Below are positions 1-18,366 of a stretch of 64,000 bases of DNA, in pieces (position 1 is the first letter of the stretch; every line of letters starts with the position of its first letter). Position numbers and translations under genes: made by a program. This DNA is from Chromera velia (lineage: Eukaryota; Sar; Chromeraceae), in the NCBI GenBank assembly GCA_018398765.1, contig JAHBMJ010002325.1, positions 23,295-87,294 of the forward strand, in the 5' to 3' direction. Under the pieces are notes generated by a model, which saw only the letters and a list, made by a program, of their open reading frames with translations, had not been told where the DNA came from and ran no database searches.

Positions 1-414
1 AAATTTTATACATTAAGATTGAGATCGGGATTAAGATTTATGTTCGGAGGATTGGTTTCCTACCCTAATGTCGTCGATTATCTCGAACCGATGTGTGCCT
101 TCCATAGAATCTCAATTTTTAAAGCACCGAATTATTATGGCCCAAATAGTGCTGAAACGCATCGATCAGGCCCGTTTTTCCAGTCCCGGACCGCACAGAT
201 CTAACCTGTCCCAAGATTGGTTCACATGTTCAGTAATGTTTTAATACTATTTTACTTAGGTTTTAGTATCGTTTTAGAAACATGCATATTTACTGAAGTT
301 ATAATAGTAATAATAATACATTCTAGTTCTAATTTCTAAATCATACTAAGCTCAAAGACTCCTAAACAAAATGTTGTTTATATATATATATATATATATA
401 TATATCATCATCAT
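1..414. other. AT-rich intergenic DNA
   Basis: I see no gene here. The stretch is AT-rich with scattered stops in all frames and ends in an (AT)n run at about 379-405. The short open frame at 19-204 resembles nothing I know and has no supporting features. Confidence 0.6.
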
Positions 415-647
415 CTAGGCGCCGGCTAGAGAAAAAAAAAGAAAAAAAATCAGCGATTTGAGGAGATCTTTTTTTTTTCTTTGTTTTTTACTTTTCAACC
501 GTGAACAACACTTAGCAACAGTTGTGCAACACACAAACAACACTTGTACAACACTTGAACAACAATTTTTTGACAGATACAGAAAAAAAAAAAAAGTAAA
601 GGGTTTTGGGGGATCTTTTTTTTTTTTTTTCTCTAGCCGGCGCCTAG
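415..647. mobile_element. MITE-like element with 8-bp target duplication
   Basis: A 233-bp element is bounded by inverted repeats that begin CTAGGCGCCGGCTAGAG and run on into A/T tracts (left arm from 415, right arm ending at 647). The 8 bases on each side (407-414 and 648-655) are both ATCATCAT. An 8-bp duplication is typical of hAT-like transposons. The surrounding ATC repeat weakens this particular target-site call. The interior has no coding potential, so it would be non-autonomous. The first seven terminal bases match those of the element at 47280-48436. Confidence 0.65.
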
Positions 648-747
648 ATCATCATCATCATTATACGCCATCGCCATCGGCCCATAGTAGGCGTCTAGCG
701 TTCGGCAAGTCACGATATGCGTTAAAGACGGACCCTCACTCGGCAAC

Positions 748-813
<66 letters not shown>

Positions 814-843
814 TGACACTCTGTGTGTGTGTGTATGTGTGTG

Positions 844-910
<67 letters not shown>

Positions 911-1082
911 CATGTTATTCTTAACTGATTGTTTTGTTGAATTCTTGATGTACGGGGGCCCGAGCGATCTGAGATCACGCCTAGGAGAGAGGCATTAGAA
1001 AATGCACTTACACACGTGCACAGTGAACGTCAAGAAAGAGGCAGTCAGTCAAAAGTGCATGGCTGGAGCCAGATTGACGGGA
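648..1082. repeat. Intergenic DNA with AT, TG and CT microsatellites
   Basis: Microsatellites dominate: (AT)n near 749-772, (TG)n at about 777-842 and 874-908, and (CT)n at about 846-875. Apparent open frames here encode only Cys-Val, Thr-His or Ser-Leu dipeptide repeats and are not genes. The 3' flank of the phosphatase gene lies at the right end. Confidence 0.8.
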
Positions 1083-1775
1083 TCACTTTGAGTGAGTGAG
1101 GCAAAATTCAACCGCCAGCTCAAACCGCCCCCCGGAATTCTTCACCGAGGCTTTTGCAGTTTCTTGACTGAACCCCATGGCACAGAGCGTATCGATCAAG
1201 TAGTCATCTCGATCGAACGAAGATCTGTACTCTTCACCTGCTGTCAGTGTCCCTCTTTGTCGCAGAAGGTGTTCCTCGTACTCCTGGAGCTTGGAGAAGA
1301 AAGTTTCGTTGGGCCCAACATTTGGCCTCTTCTCTTTGACAAGGAAAAATGCTTCCCGCAGACTCATCGAGCGTCGTGACATCAAATAGGCAATCACCAA
1401 CATGGCAGACCGGCTGATGCCAGCCTGACAGTGAACCAGCACTCCGGGTGCACTCTGGGGGCCTGACCCATTCAGTACCTCGTCCAGAAATTGATTGCAC
1501 CTTTCAAAAAGCTCAATGTCCACCTTGTCTGACGGGTCGTCTTTCAGATCCAGATGCAAATACTTTGGAGTCAAAGGACCTTTTCCGTTTTCATCCGGTG
1601 TAGATGAACTCTGTGCAATTCCTTCGGAAAAGAAACAAGGAATCTCCACAGCAGCGTTGAGGACATGAGAGATGCCACACCTTTGAAAGGTCTCTGCATT
1701 CTCTGCAGAAATCTTAGAGCCGAGAAACAGCCGTGGGAGAATCTCGGAGGGTTCGTTCAAGGACCCTTCCTGCAT
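1083..1775 (-). CDS. Dual-specificity protein phosphatase with C-terminal UBA domain
   Basis: The 230-residue protein reads without introns. Residues about 12-172 are a dual-specificity phosphatase domain, which removes phosphate from Tyr and Ser/Thr of target proteins. The active-site loop HCQAGISRS is at 115-123 with nucleophile Cys116 and Arg122. The acidic LDLKDDPSD segment (75-83) should supply the general-acid Asp, followed by AYLM and a RPNVGPN motif near 150-156. Residues about 190-228 (DDYLIDTLCAMGFSQETAKAS... ELAVEF) look like a ubiquitin-associated (UBA) domain with the MGF loop. I chose ATG at 1775 because an in-frame stop lies seven codons upstream (1794-1796); an in-frame GTG at 1784 is unlikely. 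The substrate is unknown. A UBA tail would suggest recruitment to ubiquitinated partners, which is inference. It is convergent with no close minus-strand partner; the next gene runs divergently. Confidence 0.9.
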   Translation of the reverse strand: MQEGSLNEPSEILPRLFLGSKISAENAETFQRCGISHVLNAAVEIPCFFSEGIAQSSSTPDENGKGPLTPKYLHLDLKDDPSDKVDIELFERCNQFLDEVLNGSGPQSAPGVLVHCQAGISRSAMLVIAYLMSRRSMSLREAFFLVKEKRPNVGPNETFFSKLQEYEEHLLRQRGTLTAGEEYRSSFDRDDYLIDTLCAMGFSQETAKASVKNSGGRFELAVEFCLTHSK

Positions 1776-2690
1776 TCTCCACACTGAGTCAGCTTAAGGA
1801 GGGAAGGATGCTCTGTTCTGTTTTTCAATGTCAAAAACTCAATGTTGAAACTCCACGCTCTCTTGCAATGTATATATGTCTTCTCTGCACTCGACGAGCA
1901 ACAAACCGGCAGGCAACTGATCCGGGCAGCGCTCTCAAATCCCGAGGTGATGCGCCGAAGTGGTCCGCTGGGCAGGCAGGGATGTCTTCCCAGTCAGTTC
2001 CAGCAGTTCCTGAGCGTCGATGGTTCTCTCCTGCTTTCTGCAAAAAAAAGCATGAGCGAAGCTGCTCATGGAGGTCCCTCTATACATATATATACCCAGA
2101 CATTGAACTGCATGGAGTCTATATATGAGCCTCAGGACACGTCCCGGTGCCAGTCTCAATTTTCATCATGCTCCATAGCTGAGCTTCACACCTTCACTCT
2201 GACAGCCCCTTCCGATGAATTGAACGCACAGGCTTCGATCATTCACGCGTGTCAAACGGATTGGTGTCCATCCATACTGTTGCACGCAAAAGATTCATAT
2301 ATAGGCCGCGGTCAGTCATGCAGTCGATCTCTCATGCATGCATGCATGCATGCATGCATGCCGTCGGCGCGCGGTGCATATGCACGCATGCATGCATGCA
2401 TGTTTTCAACTCTCTTTATTGTGGCAACTGAAGAAGGTCAGTCAATTTCCACGCAAGCCACACTTGCATTGAAGTATATGCGTAGATATATTATTGCATC
2501 CATCCAAACGCACTTCGCTGTCCTCGATTGTGCATTTTGCATTCCCCCTGGTATGTGCATGGGTCCCTACTATAATCTGTGCATGTTCGGAATCTTCTCT
2601 GCATGACTGAGAAGAAAGACCAGAACGTGATAGCAACCGAAGTGCAACGCCACCCCCCCGGATGGCAGTTTTGACACTCTGACAGTACCA
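1776..2690. other. Divergent intergenic region between phosphatase and HPDP/LRR gene
   Basis: This 0.9-kb stretch lies between two divergently oriented genes and should hold both promoters. I recognise no TATA box or other core element. It carries (CATG)n runs at about 2335-2360 and 2388-2402. The open frames seen on both strands are not conserved in style and overlap one another. Confidence 0.5.
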
Positions 2691-4328
2691 ATGGACAGAA
2701 GGGCAGAGAGTGCGAGAGTCCAGGAGCAGCTCGACTCATGGAGACAAAAGCATGAGAAGGGGCTGGCAGAAACACGGGTCCGATTGGACACGTTAGGTGA
2801 AGTCAATTTGCGTGTGCTCTCCGATGCCTTCACGAAGATTCCCTCAGCAGACAATGGAGCAGTGTGCCCAGCATGTCGCTCTGTGGTCAGTCGGTGCAGG
2901 CCTGTGCGCGCACCTGGGAGGGGATGCTGGGCATTCAAGCCGGCAGCATCGAAGGATACGTTTACTTGGGAGGAGATTCTGGTATGGAGGTGGGGCTTGG
3001 GTGTGCGATGGAGGCTCTTTTCGCGTCCTCCGATGCAAAGCACCACTCTGACCTGACCATCTATTGGGCACACATCGTGGGAGTCTTTGGACTTCTGAAG
3101 GCGCGTGAGGTCGCCAAGTTTGTGGTGATGGAGGGGCGGCTGAAGCCTCGGCAAGAGAGGGAGAGAAGATTCCCGGCCGTGTTGCTACCTCTCTGCATGT
3201 AGAGGAGACGCTGCAACCTATGGTGGCAAGAATCAAAGATGGAAGGGCGAAGATCTTCGCTCTTTCCTACGGTTGGCACTCGAAGGAGCACCCAGACCCC
3301 ACAGGAATCACCGCCAAAACGGTTACGCAGGGCATTGAAACAGTAAAGGATGCCTTCCACGGGCAGTACACTGTAATGCGTTCTTTGATCAAGGGCGGGA
3401 GAAACGAGGGGGAGTCGTTGTTTTCGGACGAGCGGGGAGGGAGGAGGGAGAAGAGAGAGGGAGAGGAAGACGAGGAAAGCTGGATGGAAAAGTACTTTGT
3501 CCGAACGAGTATGAAGAGTCTTCCATACCAGTTCCCTCTGTATTTCCAAGACTTCACCTCTCTTCCCCAGTGGCCGAGAACGGACGAAGAGGACGTCCAA
3601 TTCAAGAAGGGACTCGGGTTGCTCCCCTGTCTGTATGGAAATTCGAACACGAATGTTTGGTTTCTTCGATGTACAGAGGTTCCGGCCGGTTTGGACGGGG
3701 TGACAAACAAGACTCCTTACCACAAGCGCTGCTGGACAAATTTTGAGTCCCGGGTGGCCTCAGCGAAAGATGAAAAGTACGTAGCCCATGTCGGTCCCCT
3801 CTTGGAGGGGTTCGCCCAGCTCCCCCTGTCTCCTCCCGCTTTCCAGTGGAAGCTGGAGGAGAAGAGGGATGAGGAAAGGTCAGAGAGCAACAAAGAGGGG
3901 TTTGTGGTCAGGTTCACCAACGGACTGGAAGATCGACCGCTGGTGTCCAACCTCTACAGAACGTTTGTGCTCGACACACAGGTGAGGGGCCGGAAAAGAA
4001 TCAATATGGAATTCAAATATAAAGTGGACACGGAGGAGAAGGGTAAGGTGCTGGGGGAGTACTTGGCGTGGGTTGGAGAGCAGCCTGAGTGTGAGGTTGA
4101 AGCTGTGAATTTGGAAGGCCTGGATCTGAACGACAACTCCCTTCCCCCTGTGGCTGCCAGTCTGTTTCAAATTGGCGGCCTGCGGGAGGTGCGGCTTGGA
4201 AAGAATAAGTTCGGGCCCTTTTCCCTCTCTGCTCTGAAGCCTCTCCGTCAACTGAAGGTGGGTACTCATCAGTTCTCTTCTCTTTTGGGGGGAACACAAG
4301 TCTCCCTCTCTGTCTCTCTGAGTGTGTT

Positions 4329-4362
<34 letters not shown>

Positions 4363-5160
4363 CGGGGGAAGGGGGGGGGGTAGGAGAGAGAGCGAGAAAG
4401 AGAGAGGAAAGACGAGCGCGTTGAGGATGGAGAGGGCGCAAAGCGAGAGTGAGAGAGACGGAACTGGACGGGAAAAGAAAAGAAGAGAAGGAAAACGATC
4501 CGTTGAGCAGGATGAGGACCAAATTCGATCAGAGGGAAAAGGACACAGATCGAGAGCGACGGCCAAAGAAAGCGAGGGCGGCAAGGAGCTCAGGAAGACG
4601 GCGGAAAGGACACCAATACATGTGAACATCAAAGAGCTCAGGAAGACACAAGGAGTGAACATACATACTACATGCAAGGAAAGACGGAAGCAAGGAAGCA
4701 AGGAAAGACGGAAGCAAGGAAGTCAGCAAGGAAGCAAGGAAGGAAAGACGGAAGCGAGGAAGTCAGCAAGGAAGCAAGGAAGGAAAGACGGAAGCAAAGA
4801 AGTCAGCAAGGAAGCAAGCAAGCAAGGAAAGAAGGAAGGGAGGGAGGGAGGGAGGGAGGGAGGAATAACCCATCACGAAGAGAAGCTTCCGCCCAACTTA
4901 CCATGCGCAGAAGAACGTGCATGCATGTATAAAGGCAGATTAGGCGCGACGATTCATTTGATTTCTCATCTGCTTCACCAAGCCCCCCCCCCCTTCGTTC
5001 GCAGAAATTGATTCTGAAAGAACACAGAGGCAAACCGCTTGGCGGCACTCCCGAGCTGGAATCTCTCCGGGAGGCCCTCCCAGAATGCAAAGTTCTCCAT
5101 GACGACGGGAACGCAGACAAAAAGACCCAAACACAGGGTTGCAAGTGCCTCATCATGTAA
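2691..5160 (+). CDS. HPDP/YGW-domain protein with leucine-rich repeats and a CaaX box
   Basis: Two exons are firm: an open frame to 4257 (about 3220-4257) and 5005-5160, joined in phase 0 across GTGGGT...CGCAG. The first part has LSYGWHSKEHPDPTGI, then YFQDFTSLPQWPRTDEED, and RCWTNFESR. In my judgement this is a protist-expanded domain also seen as 'SHRW...HPDP...W.DF.SL'; its biochemical role is unknown. The C-terminal part is leucine-rich repeat, and the last exon continues it (ELESLREALPECKVL). The protein ends GCKCLIM, a CaaX farnesylation/geranylgeranylation motif with a second Cys nearby, implying membrane anchoring. Upstream of 3220, coding-like stretches occur in three frames: a helical segment from Met at 2691, then the frame from 2864 that includes LTIYWAHIVGVFGLLKAREV. 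Either short introns, sequence errors or decay must explain this. The true start is therefore unsure. Confidence 0.6.
4675..4863 (+). repeat. GGAAGCAA-type minisatellite inside an intron
   Basis: Imperfect tandem units built from GGAAGCAAGGAAAGACGG and AAGTCAGCAAGGAAGC recur several times, then fade into (GGGA)n at about 4837-4862. The whole block lies inside the 4258-5004 intron of the HPDP/LRR gene, which also carries (GT)n and (GA)n near 4330-4362. Its long open frames are compositional. Confidence 0.8.
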
Positions 5161-6316
5161 CTCAAGAGATGTGAACTTGTACGCGTTTAGAGGTATGACT
5201 GCCGTATGTATCAGCATTAGTTCAAACATCCATTCAAAGCGACTGTACGTACCACCGACTTTCGCATTGGTGGAACACGTTGTATATACTCCATTATAAT
5301 CTGATTTTCAACTAGATTTTCAATTTTATTTTTAATTATTCCATATTGAACCGACTCTAGAACCGACTATCATTATACAACTATATATGATCACCTAGAT
5401 GATCACGCGGCATGTTGCAATATTGCATCCAATAAGTAAAAGTAACAACAACTTATCCTAGAACTTATCCTGGTCAAAAGTTGCCAAACTGTTAAGAATA
5501 TATATTTATTTGACTGCAAAAGTCATACAAAAAATACCTAAAAAAATACTCTATAATGTCACAATAATGATCATAAACATCAATAAATAACTTACCATAG
5601 AATTCATTCGATCATATTAGTAGTAAACCTTATTAAATGAAACTTATACAGTGGTATTATTTGCTGCTACCCTGCAAAAAATGTTAGAAAAGTGATAGAA
5701 AACTGATAGAAAAGTGATAGAAAACTGATAGAAAAGTGATAGAAATTCATGTTAGAAAAGTTGTTAGAAAAGTGATAAAAAAGTGATAGAAAACTGTATG
5801 ATAGAAAAATGATAGAAAACTAATAGGATTTTTGGATTCCTAATTTCTATTACTTTTCTAACAACTTTTCTATCACTTTTTTAACATTTTTTGCAGGGTA
5901 GATTTGCTCTTGAGTGTATAATCAGATTAATGAAATACAAAAACATTGTGGTGGTAGTAGTTTCCAATTTTGAAGTATACTACGCATTTTTTGTAATTAA
6001 GAAGGATTCTATTTTTGTAAATATCACTGGCAGCCCTTTGACTAGCCCACTCAATATCGTATGAAGCCCACCGGGCCAGCCATTTCATACTTATCAAATT
6101 AGAAATCTATTTAATATAAAAAGTTTATGAACGCTTCAAGTATAAATAGGGCTTTAAATCAAACATGATATAAGTAGGCTAAAAGTAGCTGTTCGACAGG
6201 TTTTCAGTTAAACGTAGAATCTACAATACAATAGGACTGTAATAGGACAATTAAGTGAGGTGAGTACTGCAAGTGCTATATGAACAAAGGTGCAAATGAG
6301 ATCAAATTAGATCCTT
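5161..6316. other. AT-rich intergenic DNA
   Basis: There is no recognisable gene between the CaaX protein (ends 5160) and the 3' end of the disordered-protein gene (6317). The sequence is strongly AT-rich with dense stops and contains the inverted-repeat element at 5667-5901. The base composition contrasts with the GC-rich coding DNA on both sides. Confidence 0.6.
5667..5901. mobile_element. MITE-like element with internal tandem repeats
   Basis: A 235-bp element has near-perfect terminal inverted repeats, CTACCCTGCAAAAAATGTTA at 5667 and its complement ending at 5901. The interior contains many copies of an 11-bp unit of the type AGAAAAGTGAT / AGAAAACTGAT. The flanks are ATTTGCTG (5659-5666) and ATTTGCTC (5902-5909), a 7-of-8 match consistent with an old 8-bp target duplication. 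No coding capacity is visible. Confidence 0.6.
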
Positions 6317-14764
<8,448 letters not shown>

Positions 14765-15269
14765 TCCCACAGAGATTATTTGTCTGCAATGTCACGCAGA
14801 ATTCCGGGGAAATCAGCTCTCTTTGTATATAGCTGTCTCGTCCGGGTTTTTACGTCCCTCTCGTCCGAGGGCTTCTTTAAAGAGCTGCACACGCAATCCT
14901 GACAATCAACCCCCCTGAAAGACGATCTGTCGCGGTCTTTTCCTCAATCTGTCCCTTCCATGATCATTATATACGAAGGCAAGTTGAAGTTTTATTTGAC
15001 AAATTCGTACGCATATGCATGCATATATATATATATATATATGTATATGCGTGCATGATCATGCGTGCATGTATGCATAGAAAGTACAAAGTTTGTTCGC
15101 GCGCCTTTGCGCGCAATGGAAAGTGATGTATCGAAAAGTTTTTGCCGCAACTTTTGAGTTCTCGATAATCCTCGGAGTGCCAAGGCCCGGAAGAAACTTT
15201 TATAAACTTTTGCCCTGCCTCTCCCCTCTTCTCCTTGTTTTTCTACCCTACGGTCGCCTGAGGAACAAG
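14765..15269. other. 5' flank of the disordered-protein gene
   Basis: The stretch should carry the minus-strand promoter. The one visible structure is an alternating ATGC/AT palindromic tract at about 15010-15080 (GCATGCATATAT...GCGTGCATG). I see no other gene. Confidence 0.5.
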
Positions 15270-17737
15270 CCGCACTAAAAGTGTCTAAAAGTGATTGATG
15301 AGCAGAAACACGCAGATGATTCATTTGTTCAAAGTAATCTGTTCGTAGCACAGGCTTGACCTATGTAGACTAACCAGAGAGGTATGATACGTCTAAGCGC
15401 TTTCTCTGCCGTACGTCAAACATTTGGCATTGGGACGGGAGACCAATCCTCCAGGGATTAATCCTAATCCTAATGATTCCTAAACGGGACGAACCAGAAT
15501 CGGTGTATGACCCTGTACTACAGTTTGCATTTGATACTCCCAAAAGAACCTGTTAACAGAATAGGTTAGATCCGCTCCTCATATAATATGGGAATACGAC
15601 GTGCATAACAAAAACCTGAATTATTCGTAGAGGGACTCGTACAACATGCACAGCAAAACTCTCAATCATCCTCGGAAGCTATTTAAGAGGCTATCCAAGG
15701 TTATGAAAAATCCTAGGAAAAATCGGAAATCTTTATACACATAAAAATTTCATTAATCTCTTTGTATGTGTAAAGAATTATGAGTGTTCCTTTGCCAGTG
15801 CCGGAATTAAAAACATTGTGATAAACTTTGTATCCAGTTTTATTTTTTTGAATACTGATATGGCATAGTGTCCACAACTATTAGCAACTCAGCGGGTTTT
15901 TATCTTTTAATTTTTCAGACGCTTGCACCTTTTTATTTAATCATTTTCATGTCAAACATATATAAAAAAGTCTCTCTTTTACCGATTCGACACGCCAAGA
16001 ATAGTTAGAATTTTAGGGACACTTTTGGTCCCGATCAGTCTGATCTATCATGCCTCGAACGAATTGGGACGATGCGTCGGGAAAGAACACTACAAATAAA
16101 AGAGACTGACTGGAAGAAAGACTTTGTGGTGTTACCAGCAGACACAAGCTGACAGCCTGTGTTTGAGTGTTCCAACAACAGCTGATTTGTGGTCATGACT
16201 CATGATGGGCATGCTGCGGCCACCCAGCTTTGTCTCCGGAAGAATGTCATACCGGAGTGGATGAGTCTTTGGGATGGGCGTCATTCAGATGGAGGGTATT
16301 TGAGGAGTGTCCAGGACGGTACGGACACATAGAGGGAGACGCTCTAGCGGCCAGACATGCAGGAATCACCGGAAAGCAGCGGGCAATCGAGAGACTAACA
16401 AAAGAATATGAGGAGACAATTAATAACTTAGAGACGACCGAAAGAGCATTAGAGTGGGGAAGGAAGGAGCTGCAGAAGAAGATTGATAAAGCAAACAAAA
16501 AGAGCGAGGAAGCCCAAATCACATGCCGTTTCAGATCGATTTTCAGGCCGGAAAGCCAACGCGGATCCAGAGCCATGGCTCGAACAACGAACAATTATGC
16601 AGCAGCGGCCAGGGCAACAGACTCTGGCGGGCCCCGAGGGTGGGGTCTGATACCTCAGCTTAGGCTGGGGAACGCCCCGCCCTGCTAGCTCTGGCAACAG
16701 ATAGACATAGCGGGAAGGCCCTAGGGCGGAACATATTAATCAATCAATCAATCAATCAATCAAACCGCACTAAAAGTGTCTAAAAGTGATCGATGAGCAG
16801 AAACACGCAGATGATTCATTTGTTCAAAGTGATCTGTTCACAGTACAGGCTCGACCTATATAGACTAACCAGAGAGGTATGATACGTCTAAGCGCTTTCT
16901 CTGGAAGCCGTACGTCAAACATTCGGCATTGGGACGGGAGGCTAATCCTCCAGGGATAAATCTTAATCCTAATGATTCCTAAACGGGACGAACCAGAATC
17001 GGTGTATGACCCTGCACTACAGTTTGCATTTGATACTCCCAAAAGAACCTGTTAACAGAATAGGTTAGATCCGCTCCTCATATAATATGGGAATACGACG
17101 TGCATAACAAAAACCTGAATCATTCGCAGAGGGACTCGTACAACATGCACAGCAAAACTCTCAATCATCCTCGGAAGCTATTTAAGAGGCTATCCAAGGT
17201 TATGAAAAATCCTAGGAAAAATCGGAAATCTTTATACACATAAAAATTTCATTAATCTCTTTGTATGTGTAAAGAATTATGAGTGTTCCTTTGCCAGTGC
17301 CGGAATTAAAGACATTGTGATAAACTTTGTATCCAGTTTTATTTTTTTGAATACTGATATGGCATAGTGTCCACAACTATTAGCAACTCAGCGGGTTTTT
17401 ATCTTTTAATTTTTCAGACGCTTGCACCTTTTTATTTAATCATTTTCATGTCAAATATATATAAAAAAGTCTCTCTTTTACCGATTCGACACGCCAAGAA
17501 CAGTCAGAATTTTAGGGACACTTTTGGTCCCGATCAGTCTGATCTATCACGCCTCGAACGAATCGGGACGATGCGTCGGGAAAGAACACCACAAATAAAA
17601 GAGACTGACTGGAAGAAAGACTTTGCGGTGTTACCAGCGGACACAAGCTGACAGCCTGTGTTTGAGTGTTCCAACAACAGCTGATTTGTGGTCATGACTC
17701 ATGATGGGCGTGCTGCGGCCGCCCAGCTTTGTCTCCG
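15270..17737. mobile_element. Retroelement-like unit: 0.97-kb direct repeats around a 0.5-kb insert
   Basis: Two direct repeats of about 970 bp (15270-16238 and 16765-17737) are nearly identical. They enclose 526 bp (16239-16764) that ends in an (AATC)n run at 16738-16763. Two readings fit: a short non-autonomous element with LTR-like ends, or a head-to-tail pair of a non-LTR retroposon whose 3' end is the AATC tail, the second copy being incomplete. I found no matching target duplication outside the repeats and no recognisable polymerase. The high similarity of the copies suggests a recent event. A more distant relative of part of the repeat lies near 46214-46300. Confidence 0.6.
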
Positions 17738-18334
17738 ATGTCAGGGTGAAAACGGGCCAAAGAGGAAGAGTGGACACAAGCAGGGAACAGTGCACGGCTG
17801 AAAGATAGGGGAGCATAATACTGAGTGGACAGACACACGAAGGAGAAAAAGACGGGAAAGGGAACGGCGAAAACGGAATCCGGAAGGGGCCATGAGCGGT
17901 TGTCGAAGTGGAACAAACACAAATCGATGAGAGAGAGAGAAAAGGGCGCGCTCTCTCTTTCTCTTTTCATTTTGTTTGTTCCCCTGCTTCGGTGACGTCT
18001 ACGAGGGGTGAGTGACTCGTGAGTCAGTCCTCACAGACTCCGCCGCGCCCCCTTGAGAGAAAAGGTCTGTGTGTGCACATTGGCGCTTTGGGCGATCGGC
18101 TTTCTCCACTCACTTCTCTTCTGTTTACCTCTGTCCGTCTTCAACCGTTCTCAAGCCCTTCGACTCTCTCCCTCTTCCTGCATCTCGCGTTAAACTGGTT
18201 TCCACTCCGCCAGCAATCACTTGCTGGCCCGTCCCCCTTTTCTCTTCTCCCCTCCCTCACAACAAAGCGACGACCCCACCAGTGTGCTGCCCACTCCCTC
18301 AACACGAACGAGGCGGCATTTCTTAGGCAGAGAA

Positions 18335-18366
<32 letters not shown>

